Source: Gigantopelta aegis (lineage: Eukaryota; Mollusca; Gastropoda; Neomphalida; Peltospiridae). Taken from it: DNA of 64,000 bases. A program made the translations under genes and the position numbers. Where the stretch lies: NCBI RefSeq assembly GCF_016097555.1, contig NC_054706.1:42121118-42185117 (forward strand). Reading direction: 5' to 3'. Under the pieces are notes generated by a model. That model did no database searches. It was not told the origin of the DNA and was given only the letters and a program-made list of their open reading frames with translations. Shown here piece after piece: positions 55,447-64,000 of this stretch (the stretch's first letter is position 1; each line of letters starts with the position of its first letter).

Positions 55447-56257
55447 CTTAGCGCAGATTCTTTAACAATCTTATTTTAATTTTTTAAAGTCACGTCTTCA
55501 CAGCACATATACCCGTGTGTTTACAACCGACAGACACTCACTCTTTCGCACTAACCACAAACAACAACACCACAGGAAGGTCACATGCCCAGCTGATCAG
55601 TGTTCAACAACAGTGAATGACGCTAACGCTCGTGAACTATTTGACTGGTCCCTTATGTGGTCATTCGGTTTAACATGAAGCGCATAAACCAGTCTGCCGA
55701 GCGTTTTTGTTCGGTCTGGCTGAACACGCATTGATCTCGTTCTTGAAGCTCATTAATATTCACGGATATAGCTGTTTTGATGACCTCGCTTAACCGAAAC
55801 GGGGTTAACTTTTGGGTTATTCGGTTAGCCATGTCAGGTCGAGGTATTAAAGTAGCTCTGGTTAATCACCAACAGAGTATAATAATGACGTAGTTTGTTT
55901 ATGTTACACGTTTACAGATAAGTATCAAAGAAAGCAACTGTGATGGTACCAGAGTTTATCTCACCAAAGGGGTGGGGGTGGGAAGAATGGGGGGACGATT
56001 AAAAAACAAAGCTGACCGAATTTTATCATAAATAGACAGGTCTATGGAATACCGGCAGTGACATTAAAATTGCAATTTTCTATTTACGCGTTCCTATTCA
56101 CGTCTTACTATATTTCTTCGTTGCTAATTGCTGGTCGCTAATTGCTCGTTACTAAGTGCTTGTGGCTTCTTGCTAATTGCTATTTTCTGATTGTTCTTTA
56201 CTGTGTGTAAATAATTATCGTGACTTTATATTTGGTTAATTATCTGTGTAGTTTTGA
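55447..56257 (-). promoter_or_regulatory. probable 5' UTR and promoter region of 4E-BP
   Basis: Immediately upstream of the 4E-BP ATG on the minus strand. Largely free of recognisable repeats for about 800 bp. No TATA box could be fixed and the transcription start is unknown; placement is inferred only from position. Confidence 0.35.
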
Positions 56258-56335
56258 GGGGCTGGATCTTGCTTAGTCGGCAGAGCACTTAATTTATGCG
56301 ATCGCATGAGATACTTTGATCGTTTGAGGGACATT
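56258..56335 (+). repeat. possible tRNA-like SINE head
   Basis: CTTGCTTAGTCGGCAGAGCA resembles a Pol III A box and is followed by a weak B-box-like ATACTTTGATC. No known body follows. Confidence 0.35.
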
Positions 56336-56716
56336 ATCAGATAAAGTCCCAAATTGATGTCGCCAACCTCTATGAGCTTTATTTTTCCCATCCCTAGCCA
56401 TGGAAGACAGGCGTATTCCATGACGTCAGCCCATGCGGAATAAATCGGTCTGGCATGACCACGTGACTTCTGTTGTTTGAGCTGATATTAACATCGGGTG
56501 ACGTCACACAAGAAATGCTTTTTATATTTCATAAAAACAAGGAAACCTGCTGTCATAATGAAATTATACTATTATTTTCGGTATAAACCATTTTTGGGTA
56601 CGATCTTTTCAACCGTTATGATTATTTCAATGCAAGATAAAAAATAAAAAATGTAGGTTTTTCACGTTTTCCCAAAATGCTTGGGAGAAAAATAATCCTC
56701 CATTATGTATCCATGT
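56336..56716. other. no recognisable feature
   Basis: Nothing coding; the last 100 bp lead into the inverted repeat. Confidence 0.45.
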
Positions 56717-56821
56717 GGGACAGGGCTATTCCACCCTCGGGTACAGAATATAATGTCAGAGACTCGGCAAGCTTCGTCCCTGACAACAAATTATGTACCC
56801 TCGGGTGGAACAGCCCTGCCC

Positions 56822-56822
<1 letters not shown>
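56717..56822. repeat. inverted repeat, 43-bp arms
   Basis: GGGACAGGGCTATTCCACCC ... and its near-complement ending GGTGGAACAGCCCTGCCC; 20-bp loop. It ends directly at a C44 run (56823-56866). Confidence 0.8.

Positions 56823-56866
<44 letters not shown>
56823..56866. repeat. poly-C run of 44
   Basis: Homopolymer then a short CA run. Length likely uncertain. Confidence 0.9.
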
Positions 56867-56894
56867 ACACACAATAATACTCGTTAGATTCTTA

Positions 56895-56930
56895 AAGGTT
56901 TGTTTTGTTTAATGACACCACTGTCGTCAA
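56895..56930 (-). mobile_element. SINE tail B terminal fragment
   Basis: GGTTTGTTTTGTTTAATGACACCACT is the end of tail B in reverse. Only about 30 bp. Confidence 0.6.
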
Positions 56931-56992
56931 CATATAATGTATGTTTGTTTACGTTACAGTATTTACACTCGGGCCGTAGTCTACGGCATTGA

Positions 56993-56994
<2 letters not shown>

Positions 56995-57060
<66 letters not shown>
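56995..57060. repeat. AT microsatellite, left of the transposon
   Basis: (AT)33 ending exactly where the transposon TIR begins. Confidence 0.95.
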
Positions 57061-57062
<2 letters not shown>

Positions 57063-58153
57063 TCGCTGTCGGACGGAAATGGCCAAAGTCAAATTTCGGC
57101 TCTTTACAGGAGGGCTAAAAAATGTTGTAAGTTTTAAACATTTTGTAATAAATAAATAATAATTCATATAACGACCTAATTACTAGTACTGAAACATATG
57201 AAAATCCGTTTACTGTGTTTGTTTCAGTTCGTGACGACTTATTTGAGATACGTCATTTTCCAAACTTATCATTAGAAACATTGTGTTGTCTCTACTTAGT
57301 TACGCCATTTCTTCACTTTTAAAATATAAGAATCACTAGTATTGGATTAACAGTATAACGCTGCAAAACTTTATTAACAATCAAACAAACTAAAAAACCC
57401 GATGCAAACATATTATTAACTTTATTAACAATCAAACAAACTAAAAAAAAAAAAACCCAACCTTAAAGCAACTTGTTACCTGAAATAAAATATTAATGTA
57501 GGCCTACACTGTATCTCCAACTTAATTGTTGTTAAAACAAATTAAACAAACTTGCACTTCATCTGGTACAAGTGTATCATAGAAACTGGCAGATAATGAC
57601 ATTTAATAATACATGTACTTCCTTCAGGTTTTTTTCCCGTTTAAATGCTCGAATTACCATTTAAAAAACACGATTCATGTGTCACTATTTAACTGCTGTG
57701 AGGCAAAAAGAAAAAAAAAGAGTACTTTCTCGGGTTCAAGCATATCATAGTTTGAGGTAGTCATCGGACACATTATAACTGTACTTCTTTCAGTTATTTG
57801 AAGTGCTCAAATTATCTCAAATAAAATGTTAATATATCATCCATTTAACTGTTGTGAGACACCAATTAAACAACTGAGTCTTTGGGTATCTGATAGTACT
57901 TCCTTCAGTTTGTGTAAATACTCAAATTACTTCAGATATAATGTTAATGTATCATCAAATCAACCGAACAGTGTCAGAAACAATTTAAACAAAAATTAAT
58001 GTAGTTCCTCGGAGAGAAATATATCGTAGAAAGTGATCGTCTTTTAGCATTTGATAGCACAACCTTCAGCTTGTGTAATGCTAAAACGCTAAATGTTCTC
58101 AAATATAAAGTTAATGTATGCTCAATATAAATGAACAAACACGAATGTTCTCA

Positions 58154-60221
58154 GGTATGGACAAGAGTGTCATAAAAACTGTGATAGTCCCTTGGCATCA
58201 CCTCCTTCAGCTTTTGCAAATGTTCATATTTGGTTATTTTAATGGGAAGTTTGCTGTGATATAGACTGGAAACTGCATCCTCTGTGGATGTTCGTGTACT
58301 TCTTGGTTTGGGTAAGTCATTGTAATTATCATCAGAGTAATTCGTCTTAAATTGGATTTTACCCTCAGGTAAGTATTTCAAAATTCTAATGTAAGACAGA
58401 AGAACCCACTCCTTGTCCTGGCCGTATTGATGGATAAAAAGACAGTGCACTGTAATCACTGAAAAATGTGTGATCTAGGTACTTTATTTTGTATGGTGGA
58501 CGTAAACGTGCAGATTTGATTGCATCCACATAATGCTGTGGAATGAAAACCGATTTGCTTTTTATCTTCCGTTCTATACAACTGTGAATGCTATCACACT
58601 CCATTTGGGTGTGCCTGCGTTCTAGATATTTCTGTTCAATTGTTATGTTATTTTTCATTGAGAACAGTAGAAGTGCATTCGAGAGAGTTGCGTTTCTGTT
58701 TTGATAAGTGCACCCATCACTATATATTGTCACTTTTTTTTTTACCTCTGAGAGGTTCAGTATGTTTAAATAGTCAATAACACACGATGCAAAACAATTT
58801 GCGGTGAGCTCGCCCTCCCCTTCGTGCCAAAAATAACACATAACGTCACCGGAAGCTAAATCGTATATTGTGAAGTTGTGACAAGATAGTTTCATTTTGC
58901 AGTATAGGCTACTTGCTTCAAATTTTGGACAGACAAGTAGACTTTCTAAGTCCAGAGTGATAACGTTTTCTGATCTGTCAACGATAGCTTTCTCTTTATC
59001 TACACGTTTGGATTCTCTTGCTTCAGTCTTCCTTTTGATGTGTGCTTGGTACTCATCTTCAGAAATATTGTTCGTTTAATATGAGCAGCACAGATCGCAT
59101 TGATCCGTCTTTGGATGCCAAAGGGACAAGTTCATTTCATGGAATAATTGTTTGAATCCAGTTCTGTGATATGGACGTTTCCCGTCAGCTTCACTTACTC
59201 GAATGTATTCACGATACAGTTCATTTAAACTCGTGAACAATGGTTCTAAATACTGCTTTGTTGATGATGCCCGGCAGTAGTGTGAAGGAACGTTTGGTAG
59301 CTTTTCAAGGAAGTCCCGTGCAGATGATAATCGAATCATCCGATGGTTCTGTCTGTCATTGCCTTCAGTTCCCAATGTTGCTATATCTTTTGGCAATCCA
59401 CAGTTGCTGCTATTAATCAAGTTGGAACTGTTTTTTCACTAATGCCCAAAGTTGACAAAAACATGTTTTTGCAAACATTTAGACGTTCAGTTCCTTTCCA
59501 CAAGAAACACTGGTATGAAAAGTTTCTACGACTTTTCTTAGCAGTGGTTCTCTGGACCACATCAGATTTTTCTACCAAGCTAAGAACATAGATCTTTTTT
59601 TTGTTTCCAATCCATGGTTCTCCAAAAAGATGTAAATGTTGCACTCCTCGTGTTTTCATCCATTGATGAACATTTTCTTAGCTTATGTTTTTCGCATCGT
59701 TTTGAACATGCACTTGGAGCCATGATCCTCTCTGCTCGTTCTACGCAGTATGTTTTAACACCTTTATCGTCTTTTTTAACACCCATGTATTTCATACCAT
59801 GCATTCTTAACTTCTTGTTTTTGTTCTTCAAGCATAAGCTTCCTTCCAGTTTACGAGTATTCGTCCTTGATTCATGTTTGTCTTTTATGGCCTCTTCGTT
59901 ATCTTCACTATCTGTGCTCAAAGAAATCCCGCGTTTATGTGCCGCAACCTGCATTGGATCCCAGTCTGGATCCCGTGCGTCGTCATCAAAATCCTCAAAG
60001 TCATCAGATTCATCACACTGTAACTGTATAACATTATCAGGATTAGGTAAATTATCTGTAATGTTATTTCCTTGTATCATAAAATGCATACTGTTAGAAG
60101 GGCTGGTATTATCAGTGACCACATCGTCGGTTTCTTGAAGTCCTTTCTTCAAGGCTAACTCTACTAGTAACTTACCCCGTGAACACATTTCGATATACAT
60201 GTATTCATAAACACTCAGCAC
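58154..60221 (-). pseudogene. DDE-type transposase, multiply frame-shifted
   Basis: From N to C: a likely start at MCSRGKLLVELALKK (ATG at 60188); an acidic region (CDESDDFEDFDDDARDPDWD); a basic region; CSKRCEKHKLRKCSSM with possible metal-binding Cys/His; FLSTLGISEKTV; PYHRTGFKQLFHEMNLSLWH and KTDQCDLC; VITLDLESLLVCPK (likely first Asp); YFWHEGEGELTANC; VTIYSDGCTYQNRNATL (second Asp); HTQMECDSIHSCIERKIKS (Glu). It is broken at an A8 run (59596-59603), near 59421, by TAA near 59076 and near 58440. I recognise the layout as a transposase family widespread in invertebrate genomes but cannot name the superfamily. Confidence 0.75.
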
Positions 60222-60556
60222 CCATTTATGCAGTTGGGATGAAATTTAAATTCATTAAAACAATATTCGCCTTGTACTGTTTGAGCCACAAGATACCTTG
60301 GTGTTGTGATTGGAAAGATGGAATAGTAAATGTCAATTAAAAAGTTATACTGCATGGCTTTATGGGCATAATTCCCGATTTCCCTTGAATTAACAACGCG
60401 CAGTACTGGCTGTATTCGGGTAATGTCTGATTGCTTCAACCACTTTAAAGACATTGTGTTGTGAAATAGAATCACGGACTCATACCATAAAATGTATGCA
60501 GTATGGTTGCACACTTTATGTAAACGTGAAATGCACTGTTGTGATTTATGATCCAA
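60215..60556 (-). other. unrecognised 113-residue open frame inside the transposon
   Basis: Open from ATG to stop on the minus strand, just upstream of the transposase frame. No motif was recognised. It may be an N-terminal extension lost by frameshift or chance. Confidence 0.3.
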
Positions 60557-61305
60557 ATAGCATTGTTTTCGGGTCTGTACGTTTTAGGATACTTGACATA
60601 ATTATTCAGTTGTAATTATTCAGTTGACGTTGAGTCCGGAGAAAACAGGAAATACTGAAACACAAAATTGAGCAAGGTGTTTGTAAGAACCTGAGTTATA
60701 AAATATCTTTCTTTACTACCATGAACAATATGTGTAAGACAAGAAGACAAAAACACATTCCTTAAATAGTTTTGTTCCATATTCGTATTTAATTTTAATT
60801 TATTTTATCATAAAAAGTATGTGTAGCGAAATGAACTGAACTAAAACCCTAACAATTATTTTATGAGTGAAAAGGTCGTATCTCCGCAAAATAAATAAAT
60901 AAATGTGTTCACTACATAACAATAAATCTCTTTAAGTAGAATGCACAATAAGAAATCGAACACAAATCGATGCCCCAGCTTATAAATAACGATATTGGGT
61001 AAATATATTCACGAAATCGGACTTATTTTGGTGTTAATAGACGAATTTCTTTCATTGCATTATTATGCAACTTACGTGAAGTTATTGTGTGGTGAAAATT
61101 GGGAAACTTTAGATACGATATTTTTGCCGGCAAAGTTTTCGGACAATAAATATCAGCCAAATGGTCACATGGCAGAAAGGTCTGCTTGCAATTGGGTTAG
61201 AGATCTGCCATTTTTTCAGAAGGAGACGTAAGATAAACCGATTCTAAAAATGCAATAAAAAAATTCGCGCCAAAACTGAGTTTGGCCATTTTCGTCCGAC
61301 AGCGA

Positions 61306-61307
<2 letters not shown>

Positions 61308-61380
<73 letters not shown>
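61308..61380. repeat. AT microsatellite, right of the transposon
   Basis: About (AT)36 beginning at the right TIR end. Confidence 0.95.
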
Positions 61381-61385
<5 letters not shown>

Positions 61386-61459
61386 TAATTCCAGACTTCA
61401 GTAGTTCTTCATCGTTTTATTGCTGAAGCGTTTATTACTGAAGTCTGGAATTATTTAAT
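61380..61459. repeat. perfect 24-bp hairpin
   Basis: ATTAAATAATTCCAGACTTC at 61380 onward pairs perfectly with 61436-61459; loop 32 bp. Between two AT tracts. Confidence 0.92.
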
Positions 61460-61514
61460 ATTACTGCTCCTGACAAGATGAGCGCTCTTTGTAAAACCAT
61501 TCATCAAAGTTAAA

Positions 61515-61520
<6 letters not shown>

Positions 61521-61583
<63 letters not shown>

Positions 61584-61735
61584 CATATATATACATACAT
61601 ACATACATACATGTACATATATACAGAAATACACACACATATACATACATACATACATACATACATGTACATATATACAGAAATACACACACATATACAT
61701 ACATACATACATACATACATACATGTACATATATA
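61521..61735. repeat. AT microsatellite and TACA-based higher-order repeat
   Basis: (AT)n at 61521-61583, then three units of about 60 bp, each a CATA tetranucleotide run plus TGTACATATATACAGAAATA. The long open frames on both strands here are repeat artefacts. Confidence 0.9.
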
Positions 61736-61863
61736 CAGAAATACACAAACAATACACAGAATATCAGAGGATTTGAAAGTATTCATAATTAAATTAGAAA
61801 GTTTTCTACGAACACCAGCTTTTTAAGAGTTAAATACAGTAATTTATATTAAAAAATTATATA

Positions 61864-63361
61864 TACTCTTCAAAAAAAGAAACGCAAAAGGGTACAAATG
61901 GGTTATAACTCCGATTTTATGTTTCCTACCGGTTCATGCTTTGTGAATATAAGGTCATTGCATGTCCCAAACACATTCCCACGGTTACATTCGATAAAAC
62001 GCAGCTACTGTACAATAAAGTTCCAAAATGTGAATATTCGCAAAAACGCAGCCACGTGCAAACCATGTCACCACTGCACTTGCGTTGTCTGCACGTGCAA
62101 CATGAACACCAACAGTATAAAAGTGCAGGGTGTTCGCTTGCCTGGCCTCTGTATCTGGCCGACAGTTGACAATCCAGGACATGCCACGTCTCAGTGAACC
62201 GCAGAGAAACAATGCCATCGGCCGACTAGACGCAGGCGAATCCAGAACGGTCGTTGCCAGGGCATTCCATGTGTCCCCAAGCACCATCTCCAGACTGTGG
62301 GACCGTTACCAGCAACATGGATCAACACGTGACCTCCCTAGATCCGGTCGACCACGGGTCACTACCCCCGGGCAGGACCGCTTCATCCGGGTACGCCACC
62401 TTCGGGAACGATTGACTACTGCCACCTCCACAGCCGCAGCAATACCAGGTTTGCGCAGGATATCCGACCAGACCGTACGGAACCGCCTACGTGAGGTAGG
62501 AATTCGTGCCAGACGTCCAGTTCGAGGTGTCATCTTAACACCACAACACCGTCGACTCCGACTGCAGTGGTGCCAGATTCATCGACAATGGCCTCAACTG
62601 CGATGGAGACAGGTGTGGTTCAGTGACGAGTCCCGATTTCTGCTCCGACGTCATGATGGAAGATGTCGCGTGTATAGGCGTCGTGGTGAACGTTATGCGG
62701 CAAACTGCGTGCAGGAAGTGGATAGATTCGGCGGGGGTAGTGTCATGGTGTGGGCAGCCATCTCACACACTGGCAGAACTGACCTGGTCCACGTGCAGGG
62801 CAAGCTGAATGCACAGGGCTACATTGACCAGATCCTCCGGCCACACATCGTTCCAGTTATGGCCAACGCCAACGCAGTGTTCCAACATGACAACGCCAGG
62901 TCTCACACAGCACGTCTCACAACGGCTTTCCTACAGAACAACAACATTAATGTCCTTCCTTGGCCATCGATATCACCGGATTTGAACCCAATTGAGCATC
63001 TATGGGACGAGTTGGACCGACGCCTCCGACAGCGACAACCACAGCCCCAGACCCTGCCCGAGCTGGCAGCAGCCTTGCAGGCCGAGTGGGCCACCATCCC
63101 CCGGGACGTCATCCGTACTCTGGTTGCTTCAATGGGCAGGCGGTGCCAGGCAGTTGTCAACACACGCGGAGGCCACACCCGGTATTGACTCCAGATGACC
63201 TTGACCTTGGTGGTGTGTCCTATCACTTACTCACAATGGACTAGAGTGAATTGTGAACAATCCTGCAACATTTGGTAATTATCGGACTCACCATTCAATA
63301 ATTAAATCAATTCTCCAAATGTTACTACAATGTGGTTTTGCGTTTCTTCTTTTGAAGAGTA
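61864..63361 (+). mobile_element. Tc1-like transposon, structurally complete
   Basis: TIR TACTCTTCAAAAAAAGAAAC continuing CGCAAAA (26 bp, two mismatches) with its complement ending at 63361, flanked by TA at 61862-61863 and 63362-63363. 1498 bp. Holds one intact transposase gene. Confidence 0.95.
62181..63188 (+). CDS. Tc1-like transposase, intact
   Basis: 335-residue DDE transposase that cuts the element at its TIRs and inserts it at TA. The start is ATG at 62181 (MPRLSEPQRNN), matching the start of the relative at 33824; the frame is open further upstream but unconserved. Domains: paired helix-turn-helix (about 1-110; STISRLW, GRPRVTTP, SDQTVRNRLREVG), then the catalytic core with WFSDESRF (first Asp, about residue 155), GGGSVMVWAAIS, FQHDNARSHT (second Asp) and NPIEHLWDEL (Glu), with exactly 34 residues between second Asp and Glu (DD34E). 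No stop or frameshift is seen. It is GC-rich (above its AT-rich surroundings), consistent with a recent arrival. Activity is inferred only from completeness. Confidence 0.95.
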   Translation: MPRLSEPQRNNAIGRLDAGESRTVVARAFHVSPSTISRLWDRYQQHGSTRDLPRSGRPRVTTPGQDRFIRVRHLRERLTTATSTAAAIPGLRRISDQTVRNRLREVGIRARRPVRGVILTPQHRRLRLQWCQIHRQWPQLRWRQVWFSDESRFLLRRHDGRCRVYRRRGERYAANCVQEVDRFGGGSVMVWAAISHTGRTDLVHVQGKLNAQGYIDQILRPHIVPVMANANAVFQHDNARSHTARLTTAFLQNNNINVLPWPSISPDLNPIEHLWDELDRRLRQRQPQPQTLPELAAALQAEWATIPRDVIRTLVASMGRRCQAVVNTRGGHTRY

Positions 63362-63363
63362 TA

Positions 63364-63488
63364 TATTTGGTTTAGACACAGAAAGATGGTAAGTAAAGAT
63401 TTCTTTCATTATTGAAAAACATACATGTAAATATATAATGAAACTCCTCTCCGATATCGTAATTATTACACAATGGACGTAATATATA
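63364..63488. other. no recognisable feature
   Basis: AT-rich spacer. Confidence 0.5.
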
Positions 63489-63490
63489 TA

Positions 63491-63723
63491 TACTGATGGA
63501 AAGAAATAAGGGAACAAATCGAATTGTAGACCAAATTTAATTCACACCGTAGCGTAGTAATGTCTGTATTTCATACCAAGTTGTAATGTGGCAATGAATG
63601 TCTGTAGTGTTGAATGTGCCGCCTATATGTTCCCAGTCAATTTCTGACAATATGAAATGATTTTTGATGCAGTCATTATTTCTTGTTGCTGTCTGTGTGA
63701 TCCTTTATTTCTTTCCATCAGTA
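63491..63723. mobile_element. 233-bp Tc1/mariner-type MITE
   Basis: TACTGATGGAAAGAAATAA and its complement TTATTTCTTTCCATCAGTA form the TIRs, flanked by TA (63489-63490, 63724-63725). Non-coding. Confidence 0.9.
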
Positions 63724-63725
63724 TA

Positions 63726-64000
63726 TATAGTGGTACATTTTTTTATCAGGCCCGTTTCGATTCGAAGATTATGGTTTGATAATCTAAAACTTAATAATGT
63801 TTTCTCTGTATAATTGTGAGCTATCTCGAATTCAACAGTATTTTAAAATAAATTATAATTTGGTTCTTTAGATGAGTTATTAGATTTGACATACATAATC
63901 CATTTGTGGTTAAAAACGTTTGTTTCAACATCATTCAGTAATAAGGTGTACACCAATAATGACCAATAATAGTGTACTAATTGTGCGCACCTACTACCTG
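63726..64000. other. no recognisable feature
   Basis: AT-rich; no exon or repeat recognised to the window end. Confidence 0.5.

Larger units (their letters stand above)
57061..61307 (-). mobile_element. 4.25-kb DNA transposon inserted in an AT microsatellite
   Basis: TIRs of about 38 bp with five mismatches: CGTCGCTGTCGGACGGAAAT at 57061 and its complement at 61269-61307. AT repeats lie directly outside both ends (56995-57060, 61308-61380), so the target was inside an (AT)n tract and the target duplication cannot be read. It carries a decayed minus-strand DDE transposase. Left subterminal sequence to 58150 and right 60560-61250 are non-coding. The superfamily is not assigned; Sola-type elements are one candidate. 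Confidence 0.85.

Noticed and set aside
56677..56887. Poly-proline frame
   Set aside because: Translation of the C44 homopolymer.
59614..60138. 174-residue plus-strand protein
   Set aside because: It is antisense to the recognisable DDE transposase on the minus strand.
61461..61826. Frames rich in Tyr/Ile/Cys/Val over the AT/TACA repeats
   Set aside because: Pure microsatellite translation.
1..64000. CRISPR, operon, phage or other prokaryotic system
   Set aside because: The content is eukaryotic: spliced genes, SINEs, LINEs and Tc1 elements. No spaced identical repeats of CRISPR type or gene clusters are present.

Overview
The window is animal nuclear DNA, AT-rich and dominated by transposable elements. 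It carries parts of two recognisable host genes with spliced exons. The host genes and repeat style (tRNA-headed SINEs ending in GTCGTTAAA(T/C)AAAACA, Tc1-like elements, many MITEs) suggest a lophotrochozoan, most likely a gastropod mollusc. That assignment is inference; no marker gene fixes the species.

Host genes. (1) On the minus strand, three exons at 55308-55446, 44180-44356 and 40848-40888 join in phase to a complete 118-residue eIF4E-binding protein (4E-BP). It has an REIP motif, two TTPGG phospho-sites, the YERSFLL eIF4E-binding motif and a C-terminal FEMDI TOS motif. Intron 1 is about 10.9 kb and packed with MITEs and SINEs. (2) On the plus strand, a terminal exon at 18278-18540 encodes a FADD-like death domain. 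Small candidate exons with strong splice sites lie upstream at 7780-7800, 7957-7996 and 8540-8586. The two genes converge across about 22 kb of repeats.

Layout. 1-1120: inverted duplication containing a SINE. 1598-6960: diverged direct duplication, interrupted by a SINE that carries a 1.9 kb TTAA-targeting element, itself carrying further elements. 7780-9015: candidate exons and a short MITE. 9190-10015: two divergent SINEs around a 27-bp minisatellite built from the Pol III A box. 10080-13730: foldback repeats and SINE pieces. 14880-15140: Penelope-like RT relic. 16507-17340, 23440-24300 and 25625-25930: dead Tc1-like transposases. 18278-18540: death-domain exon. 20359-22540: MITE pair and a dispersed repeat. 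27900-31345: tandem and dispersed repeats and a complete SINE. 31600-37115: decayed LINE with endonuclease, RT and RNase H, holding two SINEs and a dead Tc1-like element. 37270-40035: chimeric SINE and MITEs. 40848-55446: 4E-BP and its introns, with hAT-like elements making 5-bp target duplications. 56995-61380: a 4.25 kb DNA transposon inside an (AT)n tract with a decayed DDE transposase. 61864-63361: a structurally complete Tc1-like transposon with an intact 335-residue transposase. 63491-63723: a small MITE.

No prokaryotic-type system, CRISPR array, operon or rRNA gene is present. The interest lies in the hidden spliced genes, the modular SINE families, the A-box minisatellite, the transposon in the AT microsatellite, and the readable nesting of elements.
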